Shown: piece after piece, positions 6,853 to 12,974 of the stretch
Layout: each line of letters starts with the position of its first letter
Position numbering within the stretch: position 1 is the stretch's first letter
DNA from: JBBRLA01 sp038231615
Lineage (GTDB): Bacteria; Myxococcota_A; Polyangia; Palsa-1104; JAEUJZ01
Assembly: GCA_038231615.1 (NCBI GenBank)
Contig: JBBRLA010000122.1
Span: 1 to 15,861 of the forward strand
Direction of reading: 5' to 3'
Length of the DNA stretch: 15,861 nucleotides
Notes under the pieces: model-generated
Database searches by the model: none
What the model was told of the DNA's origin: nothing
What the model saw: the letters and a program-made list of their open reading frames with translations, nothing else
Position numbers and translations under genes: made by a program

Positions 6853-7509
6853 CTAGTGCGTACTGGCGAGGGCCCCGCCGCCAGCGGGCGTTGCCTGGGC
6901 GTTCTTGGCCCGCTGTTGTAGGACCAGCTCGTCCAGCAGGAGGAGATCGCGGCGCACCCCGGCGACCATGGCCCGGGACGAGAGGGTCGCCCCGGACACC
7001 GCGACGACATCGTCCCCGGCGCGCAGGGGATCGCGGACGGTCTTGCCGATGAACTGCTTGCGGAACCGCTCGTCTCGCACCTCCTCGCCATAGCGCTCGC
7101 GGTATACCATGATCTCCTGGCGCTGCACCGCTCCCTGTGGGGAGAACTTCACGGCATAGTTGATCGGCAGGTGCTCCCCCATCTCCTCGTCGAGGATGGC
7201 GTAGCCATCGACGGCCTCGCCGGTCTGGGCGACATAGATGGTATAGGTCGACCGGGGCAGGGGAGTGCCCAGGCGCCTGGAAAGCCGGGCCCGCAGCTCG
7301 GGCATCAGGTCGAACTTGCGGTAGGTGACCCGCTGGCTCCTGGGGAAAAAGTCGGCCAGCACGGAGCGCGGGGTGTAGTACGTTGTCTGGGCCGAAGCGG
7401 CACCGCCGGCCAGCATCAGGGCCGTGGCCAGGACCAGGCCCGAAAGCGTGCCAGACATCGTGCCCAAGAACAGGATCGAACGTTTGTGCTGAATCATTTT
7501 GAAAATCAC
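6853..7509 (-). CDS. Secreted FMN-binding-domain protein (predicted covalently flavinylated)
   Basis: The C-terminal half looks like an FMN_bind domain (RnfG/NqrC/NosR type). Its signature is GDDVVAVSGATLSSRAM, where the Thr of SGAT is the residue to which ApbE attaches FMN through a phosphoester bond in this family. An N-terminal Sec signal, LSGLVLATALMLAGGAASA|QT, predicts export, so the flavin would work outside the cytoplasmic membrane. GTG 7509 is preferred because AAAGGG (7523-7518) lies 8 nt upstream. GTG 7515 is too close (2 nt) and ATG 7497 too far, though both are in frame; from 7509 the protein has 218 residues. It is first in an operon with a histidine-containing membrane protein and an anchored protein. 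No ApbE flavin transferase is in the window, so it must be encoded elsewhere if the site is modified. Confidence 0.85.
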   Translation of the reverse strand: MIFKMIQHKRSILFLGTMSGTLSGLVLATALMLAGGAASAQTTYYTPRSVLADFFPRSQRVTYRKFDLMPELRARLSRRLGTPLPRSTYTIYVAQTGEAVDGYAILDEEMGEHLPINYAVKFSPQGAVQRQEIMVYRERYGEEVRDERFRKQFIGKTVRDPLRAGDDVVAVSGATLSSRAMVAGVRRDLLLLDELVLQQRAKNAQATPAGGGALASTH

Positions 7510-7521
7510 TTTCACTACCCT

Positions 7522-7538
7522 TTGATCTGCATCAGATC
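7522..7538 (-). promoter_or_regulatory. FNR/CRP-family-like palindrome upstream of the flavin-redox operon
   Basis: On the + strand the bases read TTGATCTGCATCAGATC. This matches 9 of 10 fixed positions of the FNR/DNR consensus TTGAT-N4-ATCAA (7522-7535). It also contains a perfect palindrome, GATCTG-CAT-CAGATC (7524-7538). It lies 13-29 bp upstream of the preferred GTG 7509, too close to act as a classical -41.5 activator site. A TTGACG on the minus strand (7552-7547) would place a -10 region inside the palindrome, which would suit repression. The heptamer GATCTGC recurs 11 bp apart (7524 and 7535). Confidence 0.4.
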
Positions 7539-7635
7539 TGCCGCTGCGTCAAGGCGAATGCGGGTTGTATCCGCCTCATCGGCGGCGGGAGGGCGGTGCC
7601 AAACGCCTGTGGGACAGAAAGACAGGGGGGACGGG

Positions 7636-7663
7636 TTGACCTTGTGTTGCGCAAACCGATAAC
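7636..7663 (+). promoter_or_regulatory. Possible sigma-70-type promoter for the ATP-grasp/DmpA operon
   Basis: TTGACC (7636-7641) is followed by 16 bp and GATAAC (7658-7663), matching 5/6 and 4/6 of the usual -35 and -10 hexamers. It is the best such pair seen in the divergent region and points toward the gene starting at 7914. A start site near 7670 would leave a leader of about 245 nt. Confidence 0.35.
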
Positions 7664-7913
7664 TAGGCGCACCCTTACGAGCAAATGGCGCCGACTCTCG
7701 TCAGCCGTTCTGGTACCTGCTCAAAACGTCTCGCACCCGCCCTGCGTCTGGCCTCGGAGGAGCTTGTGGTCATCTGGCCGCGGCTCGGTCCCCCGTAGGA
7801 TTTCCTTCACCCCTCCAAGACCCGATCGACCCATTTTTCCCGACTGAGGCTGGTTCAGCAACGCATCGGCCCGGGTCCCTATCCGTCACAGGGGGCGCCG
7901 GCCAAGGAGAGTC

Positions 7914-10130
7914 ATGAAGATCGCCTTCACCTATAACCTCCGGCTCACGGACACCGAGGAAGAAGCCGAGTTTGACACGCCGGAGACCGTCGAGGCGATC
8001 TCCCAGGCCCTGCTGAAGGCGGGTCACGAGGTCGGTAAGATCGAGGTCACGGGGCCGGCGTCTCACCTGGCGGCCCGGCTGGAGGCGTTTTCGCCGGATT
8101 TGATCTTCAACATCGCCGAGGGGCGGCGGGGCAGGGCGCGGGAGGCGTTTTACCCGGCGCTCTTCGAGGAACTGGGCTATCCGTATACCGGGTCGGACGC
8201 GTACACATTGACGGTGACGCTGGACAAGTGGCTGACCAAGCTGGTGCTTTCGGCGCGAGGGATCGAGTCACCCCGGGGGCGGCTGCTCTTGCCCCGGGAC
8301 TTGCCGGAGATCTCGCGCAGCGACAGCTCGCTGAACGTGCCGCTGCCGGCGATGGTGAAGCCCAACCACGAGGGGTCGTCCAAGGGCATCAGCGACGATT
8401 CGGTGGCAAGGGACAGCCGCAGCCTGCGGACGGTAGTGATGCGCATGCTGGAGCAGTACCCGCAAGGGGTGCTGATCGAGGAGTTTATCCCGGGCATCGA
8501 CATTACCGTGCCCTTCGTCGAGGGGGTGGGGCCGGCGGACGCGGAGGGGGTGCTTTTGCCGGTGGAGTACGTCATCGATCCGGGGGCGCGCTCGCGCTAC
8601 AACATCTATGATTACCGACTGAAGAACACCGATTCGGGCAAGGTGCAGGTGCGCTGCCCGGCGGACCTGCCGCGAGATGTGAGTGCCCGGCTGCGGAGCC
8701 TGGGGCGCACGGTGGTGCGGACGATGGGCCTGCGGGACGTGGCCCGGGTGGATTTCCGTCTGTCGGAGGACGGCAGGATCTACTTCCTGGAGGTGAATGC
8801 CCTGCCTTCGCTGGAGGTAGGCGCCGGCCTTTTCGCCGCCACCCGGCGGGAGAACCTGGGCTACGAGGAGACCATCGCCGCAGTGCTGGGGAGCGCGGCG
8901 ATCCGCTGGAAGCTCCTGCAGAAGGGCGGGCCGGCGGCCAAGCCGAAGCGTCCGGCACAGGACAAGCTGCGCATCGGGTTCGCGTTCAACGTGAAGCGTT
9001 CGGAGAACAAGGCGCTGGGCGACGCCGAGGCGGAATACGATTCGCCGCAGACCATCGAGGCGATCCGCGGGGCGCTGGGATCGATGGGCCACGAGGTGGT
9101 GTTGTTGGAGGCGAACAGCGAGCTGCCCTCCCGGCTGGTCGAGTCCAAGGTCGACCTGGTGTTCAACATCGCCGAGGGGCTCTCGGGCAGGAACCGCGAG
9201 GCGCAGGTGCCGGCGCTCTGCGAACTCTGCGGCATCCCCTACACCGGCAGCGATTCGGCGACGCTGGCGCTGGCGCTGGACAAGGGGCTGACCAAGCGCA
9301 TCCTGCGGCAAAACGGCATCCTGACCCCGGAGTTCCAGGTGATGGCCACCGGGCGGGAGCGCCTGGCGCCGACGTTGCGCTTTCCGCTGATCGTCAAGCC
9401 CATCGCCGAGGGGTCGAGCAAGGGCATCGCCCAGAAGGGGGTGGTGGATGACGAGGCGGCGCTGCGCAGCGTGGTGCGGGAGCTGATCGAGAAGTACCGC
9501 CAGCCGGCCCTGGTCGAGGAGTACATCGCCGGGCGGGAGTTCACCGTAGGGCTGCTCGGCGACCGCCGGCCGCGGGTGCTGCCGCCGATGGAGATCTGCT
9601 TCAAGGACAAGGGCAATTCGCGCCCGGTCTACGACTACGAGGTCAAGCAGGAGTGGGAACGGCACGTGTACTACCAGTGCCCGGCCCACCTAAGCGCGAT
9701 CGAGCTGAAGGCGGTGGAGCGGGTGGCGCGGGAGACCTTTCAGGCCCTGGACTGCCGGGACGTGGCGCGGGTGGACCTGCGGATGAACCAGCACGGGCTG
9801 GCCTATGTGCTGGAGGTGAACCCCCTGCCGGGTTTGACGCCGGACTATTCTGATCTGGTGCTCATCGCCAAGGCCGCGGGGATGGACTTCCGCACGTTGA
9901 TCACGGAGATCCTCTCCGGGGGCCTGAAGCGCCTGCGGGAGAAGCGCCGGGAGGCACAGACCGGGCCGCAGCCGAAGAATGGCAACCCGCCCCGGGGGCC
10001 GCAGCCGGTGGCGCCGCTGGAGACGCTGGGGGTGCAGCAAAGTGGGCCGGTGGTGCTGCCGGTCTCGACGCCGGTGGCGCCGGCATTGGCCACCGGGGGC
10101 AAGACGGACTTCCCGGGCCAGACGCCGTGA
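7914..10130 (+). CDS. Tandem D-Ala-D-Ala-ligase-like ATP-grasp protein (two complete modules)
   Basis: At 738 residues this is twice the length of a D-alanine-D-alanine ligase and contains two full modules, about 1-335 and 352-675. Each has an N-terminal lobe with E(F/Y)D(T/S)P...(V/I)EAI, FNIAEG (65-70; 417-422) and YTGSD (91-95; 443-447). Each also has the ATP-grasp loop VKP..EGSSKGI (148-159; 494-505), a YDY..K segment and CPA, then ARVD(F/L)R and LEVN. The metal ligands Asp280/Glu293/Asn295 and Asp621/Glu634/Asn636 are all present. Both halves therefore look able to bind ATP and form an acyl-phosphate and amide bond. The second half keeps a Ddl-like NPLPGLTPDYSD tail, where the first has NALPSLEVGAGL, so their substrates may differ. 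Residues 676-738 are a Pro/Gly-rich tail. ATG 7914 has AAGGAGA 5 nt upstream. The stop overlaps the DmpA-type gene by 4 bp. The product is unknown: a D-amino-acid di- or tripeptide is an inference. Confidence 0.88.
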   Translation: MKIAFTYNLRLTDTEEEAEFDTPETVEAISQALLKAGHEVGKIEVTGPASHLAARLEAFSPDLIFNIAEGRRGRAREAFYPALFEELGYPYTGSDAYTLTVTLDKWLTKLVLSARGIESPRGRLLLPRDLPEISRSDSSLNVPLPAMVKPNHEGSSKGISDDSVARDSRSLRTVVMRMLEQYPQGVLIEEFIPGIDITVPFVEGVGPADAEGVLLPVEYVIDPGARSRYNIYDYRLKNTDSGKVQVRCPADLPRDVSARLRSLGRTVVRTMGLRDVARVDFRLSEDGRIYFLEVNALPSLEVGAGLFAATRRENLGYEETIAAVLGSAAIRWKLLQKGGPAAKPKRPAQDKLRIGFAFNVKRSENKALGDAEAEYDSPQTIEAIRGALGSMGHEVVLLEANSELPSRLVESKVDLVFNIAEGLSGRNREAQVPALCELCGIPYTGSDSATLALALDKGLTKRILRQNGILTPEFQVMATGRERLAPTLRFPLIVKPIAEGSSKGIAQKGVVDDEAALRSVVRELIEKYRQPALVEEYIAGREFTVGLLGDRRPRVLPPMEICFKDKGNSRPVYDYEVKQEWERHVYYQCPAHLSAIELKAVERVARETFQALDCRDVARVDLRMNQHGLAYVLEVNPLPGLTPDYSDLVLIAKAAGMDFRTLITEILSGGLKRLREKRREAQTGPQPKNGNPPRGPQPVAPLETLGVQQSGPVVLPVSTPVAPALATGGKTDFPGQTP

Positions 10131-11311
10131 GCGGCCAGCGACGGGTTCGCCTGCGTGAGCTGGGGATCGGCATCGGGCGCTATCCCACCGGCCCGGGCAA
10201 TGCCATCACCGATGTGGCCGGCGTGCGGGTTGGGCACTCCACCCTCATCCTGGGGGAGGGGGCGCTGTCTCAGGGGAAGGGGCCGGTGCGCACCGGGGTC
10301 ACAGCCATCATCCCCAGCGAGAGCATCGTCGAGGAGCGCCTGATCGGAGGAGCGTTTGTCCTGAACGGGGCGGGCGAGGTCTCCGGGCTGACGCAGCTTT
10401 CCGAGTGGGGCCTGCTGGAGACGCCGATCCTGCTGACCAGCACGCTATCGGTGGGCAAGGTTGCCGACGCGGCGGTCAAATGGCTGACTCGCCGCTATCC
10501 GCAAATCGGCAGCGAGTATGACGTGGTCATCCCCCTGGTCGGGGAATGTGACGATTCGTTCATGAGCGATGCCGCGGGGCGGCACATCCGCTCGGCCCAC
10601 GTGTACCACGCGCTGGAGTCGGCCAGCGGGGGCGTGGTGCCGGAGGGCTCGGTGGGGGCTGGCACGGGCATGCTGACCTGCGACTTCAAGGCCGGCATTG
10701 GCACTTCGTCGCGGCGGCTGCCCCCGGCAGAGGGCGGGTACACGATCGGAGTGCTGGTGCAGAGCAACTTCGGGGTGATGGAGAACCTGCGCGTGGACGG
10801 GGTGCCGGTGGGGCGCATCTTGTGGAGGGAATTTGACAGCGCGCAGCCAAGCGGAGCGTCGTGCACAGACAGCAGCGCGCAGCGAAGCCAAGCGCCGTGC
10901 ATCCCCGACGCGCTGCGGCGCCGTCACAACTACGGGTCGATCATCGTGGTCATCGCCACCGATACGCCGCTTCTGCCGTCGCAGATCAACCGGGTGTGCA
11001 AGCGGGCGGCGCTGGGCATCGGCCGGGTGGGCTCGATCGCGGCCCACGGCAGCGGGGAGATCGTGCTGGGTTTTTCGACGAAGAACCGGGTGCCGCGCAA
11101 GGTCGTGGGAGACAACCTGACCCACCGGCTGGAGGTGCTGCTCGACCGGGCCACCAACCCGATCTACGAAGCCGTGATCGAGGCCACCGAGGAGGCCATC
11201 CTCAACTCGTTGTGCATGGCTGACGAGATGCTCGGGCGCGATGGACATCTGGCCCCGGCGTTGCCCCTACATCGGCTCCTGGACCTCTTGCAAAAGATGA
11301 GGGCTGTATAA
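10127..11311 (+). CDS. P1/DmpA-family self-processing aminopeptidase (L-aminopeptidase/D-esterase type)
   Basis: This 394-residue protein has the hallmarks of the DmpA (S58/P1) N-terminal-nucleophile family. It opens with a family-typical segment (ITDVAGVRVGHSTL, 27-40) and has an oxyanion-type Asn in VLVQSNFG (Asn214). The autocleavage site is HNYG|SIIVVIATDTPLLP, with Gly270|Ser271 giving the new N-terminal nucleophile. HGSGE (307-311) follows, whose Ser309 and Glu311 correspond to Ser288/Glu290 of Ochrobactrum DmpA. Members release N-terminal amino acids from peptides, amides or esters, some with D- or beta-amino-acid preference. Starting at GTG 10127, the GTGA overlap with the ATP-grasp stop indicates translational coupling. 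No signal peptide is visible, so it should act in the cytoplasm. The linker before the cleavage site carries an extra low-complexity stretch (about 237-261) encoded by a tandem DNA repeat. The substrate is unknown; the product of the upstream ligase is an attractive guess. Confidence 0.9.
   Translation: MSGQRRVRLRELGIGIGRYPTGPGNAITDVAGVRVGHSTLILGEGALSQGKGPVRTGVTAIIPSESIVEERLIGGAFVLNGAGEVSGLTQLSEWGLLETPILLTSTLSVGKVADAAVKWLTRRYPQIGSEYDVVIPLVGECDDSFMSDAAGRHIRSAHVYHALESASGGVVPEGSVGAGTGMLTCDFKAGIGTSSRRLPPAEGGYTIGVLVQSNFGVMENLRVDGVPVGRILWREFDSAQPSGASCTDSSAQRSQAPCIPDALRRRHNYGSIIVVIATDTPLLPSQINRVCKRAALGIGRVGSIAAHGSGEIVLGFSTKNRVPRKVVGDNLTHRLEVLLDRATNPIYEAVIEATEEAILNSLCMADEMLGRDGHLAPALPLHRLLDLLQKMRAV
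10835..10902 (+). repeat. Imperfect tandem repeat inside the DmpA-type gene
   Basis: Two units of about 33 and 35 bp lie head to tail: 10835-10867 (GACAGC...GCGCAGCCAAGC...CGTGCA) and 10868-10902 (GACAGC...GCGCAGCGAAGC...CGTGCA). They share most bases, and the differences in length keep the frame. They encode the Ser/Ala/Gln/Cys-rich linker SAQPSGASCTDSSAQRSQAP (238-257), just upstream of the self-cleavage site. Confidence 0.7.
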
Positions 11312-11375
11312 CAAAGCGGGCCCGTGACAGGTCGGAAGCAGGCCAGGCACAGAAATCGTTTATGGAAGTCACGTT

Positions 11376-11417
11376 TTGACGGTTGCTTGAAAGCGCAGAC
11401 CCTAGTACGGTCCCGGC
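11376..11417 (+). promoter_or_regulatory. Weak candidate promoter, possibly giving a leaderless mRNA
   Basis: TTGACG (11376-11381) and a -10-like TAGTAC (11403-11408) precede ATG 11418, which has no Shine-Dalgarno sequence. The 21-bp spacing is longer than usual for sigma-70. If TAGTAC is the -10 element, transcription would start at or within a few bases of the ATG. Confidence 0.25.
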
Positions 11418-12974
11418 ATGCGGCCACTCGCCCAAACCCTTGTCGCCTTGGTGCTTCCGGTCGTCCAACTGCATCTGGCGCCCTGTCTAGCCGAGGCGCA
11501 TGGGGGGGCGGCGCGGTCGTCCATCGGGGTCACGTCGGGACCTCATCTGGCGCTGCCCTTTTCTCACGACGACTACGCGGCGGCGCGGATGCGGGCGCAG
11601 CGCGAGAGCAAGCTGCTCATCGTCGAGGCCTGGGCCACCTGGTGCCACACCTGCCAGAGCATGCGCAACTTCGTCTTCACCGACCCGCTGCTGCGGCCGA
11701 TGGCCGACCGCTTCGTCTTCGTCGCCCTGGATACCGATCGCCCGATCAACGCAGCCTTCGTCGAGCGTTTCCCGATCGCCTCGTGGCCCACCATGCTGGT
11801 CCTGGACCCCGGGCAGAGCGGCACGGCGCTGAAGGACGAGCGGATCATCTCCCGCTGGATTGGCGCCATGACCGCCCCCGAACTGCTCGGCCGTCTGGGG
11901 CACGTCACCGCGCGGCCCGCAGGGGTGGACAAGCTCCTCGAAGATGCTGACACCGCCGCCTCGGAGCAACGTTGGGACGCCGCGGCCCCGCTCTACGCTG
12001 ACGTAGTGCAGCAATCGGTGATGGAGCGCCCCCGGGCCCTCCTGGGGCAGATCCAGGCACTGCGGGAAAAGAGCGATTACCCGGCCTGCGTCGAACTGGT
12101 CGCGACCTCGCTGCAGGCCACCGGCAACAATGCCAACGCCACTGACTTCGCCGCCTACGCCGCCGCCTGCCTGGACCACGACAACGACGCCGACCAACGG
12201 CAGAAGTTGCGGCAGCGGCTGCGGGGCTACCTGACGGCGCTGGTCGACGATTCCAGCGCTCCGCTATCGGTGGACGACCGCAGCGACGCCTACGGGACGC
12301 TCATCGAGCTGTCCGACGGCCTGGGCGATGGGGTCACCGCCGACCGCTTCGCCGAGTCTCGCCTGCGCCTGCTGGAATCCGCAGCCGCCGCCGCCCGCAC
12401 CCCCGCTGACGCCTCGACCTATGACCTGCACCGCCTGGACAGCTACCGACGGCTGAAGCGTTACGATGAGGCCGAACGTATGCTCACCACCTCGATCCGG
12501 GCGCTGCCCAATGACTTCAACGCCCCGGCCCGCCTGGCCAAGCTCTATCAGCACATGGGCCGGCTCGATGACGCGTTGCAGAAAATTGATGACGCGCTGA
12601 GCAAGAGCTATGGTCCCCGCATGGCGAACCTGCTGGAGATCCAGGCCAATATCCGCCAGGGTTTGGGCAAGACGCAGGAGGCGGTGCAGTCTCTGTTGGC
12701 GGCCATCGTGGTCATCGAATCTCAGCCGATTCGCAACGAGCGCAAGCTGGCGCTTTTGCGCAAACAGATCGCGTCGCTGCAGAGCACCCTGTCCAGCCCG
12801 TCCCTCAGGCCGGGGTCGAAGACCTCGCCATCCAGTCTGCCGGTGCAGGGCCCGGGCAGGCAGTCCCCCACGGGGCAGCGGCCGATGGCGGTCACGCCTG
12901 CAGCGGCGACGGTGCGCCTGACCCAGGGGCGCAATGGCCACCTGGGGGCGTCGACCACCCATCCTGCCGGCTAG
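11418..12974 (+). CDS. Exported thioredoxin-fold protein with C-terminal TPR region
   Basis: The 518-residue protein starts with a Sec signal (MRPLAQTLVALVLPVVQLHL..., predicted cleavage after AEA at about 27). A thioredoxin-like domain follows (about 45-160) with the redox motif WCHTC (Trp75, Cys76, Cys79) and the cis-proline segment SWPTMLVLD (Pro124), close to DsbD-gamma/DUF255-type thiol reductases. TPR-like helices run from about 165 to 455 (for example DSYRRLKRYDEAERMLTTSI, then ARLAKLYQHMGRLDDALQKI). The last 60 residues are Ser/Pro/Gly-rich. It probably acts in the periplasm, with the TPR part binding a partner whose disulfides it reduces or isomerises. ATG 11418 has no ribosome site. 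It is separated from DmpA by 106 bp and likely forms its own unit. Its TAG lies in the CTAG it shares with the convergent histidine kinase. Confidence 0.85.
   Translation: MRPLAQTLVALVLPVVQLHLAPCLAEAHGGAARSSIGVTSGPHLALPFSHDDYAAARMRAQRESKLLIVEAWATWCHTCQSMRNFVFTDPLLRPMADRFVFVALDTDRPINAAFVERFPIASWPTMLVLDPGQSGTALKDERIISRWIGAMTAPELLGRLGHVTARPAGVDKLLEDADTAASEQRWDAAAPLYADVVQQSVMERPRALLGQIQALREKSDYPACVELVATSLQATGNNANATDFAAYAAACLDHDNDADQRQKLRQRLRGYLTALVDDSSAPLSVDDRSDAYGTLIELSDGLGDGVTADRFAESRLRLLESAAAAARTPADASTYDLHRLDSYRRLKRYDEAERMLTTSIRALPNDFNAPARLAKLYQHMGRLDDALQKIDDALSKSYGPRMANLLEIQANIRQGLGKTQEAVQSLLAAIVVIESQPIRNERKLALLRKQIASLQSTLSSPSLRPGSKTSPSSLPVQGPGRQSPTGQRPMAVTPAAATVRLTQGRNGHLGASTTHPAG

Larger units (their letters stand above)
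7516..7913. other. Divergent regulatory region between the flavin operon and the ATP-grasp/DmpA operon
   Basis: About 400 bp without a convincing gene; the short + strand frames here (about 7596-7847) have no recognisable protein pattern or ribosome site. Near the minus-strand operon it holds the FNR/CRP-like palindrome. In the middle is a sigma-70-like promoter pointing right (7636-7663). At the right end is the ribosome site AAGGAGA just before ATG 7914. The roughly 245-nt stretch between that promoter and the start would be a long 5' leader. Confidence 0.5.

Noticed and set aside
7596..7847. A + strand open frame in the divergent promoter region
   Set aside because: It has no ribosome site or recognisable motif, and it overlaps a probable promoter and leader.
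8268..9689. Long open frame antisense to the tandem ATP-grasp gene
   Set aside because: It is rich in His, Gln, Arg and Pro, has no domain pattern, and mirrors the G/C third-position bias of the real gene.
11312..11417. Intrinsic terminator after the DmpA-type gene
   Set aside because: Only the short palindrome CGGGCCCG is present, with no stable stem plus T-tract.
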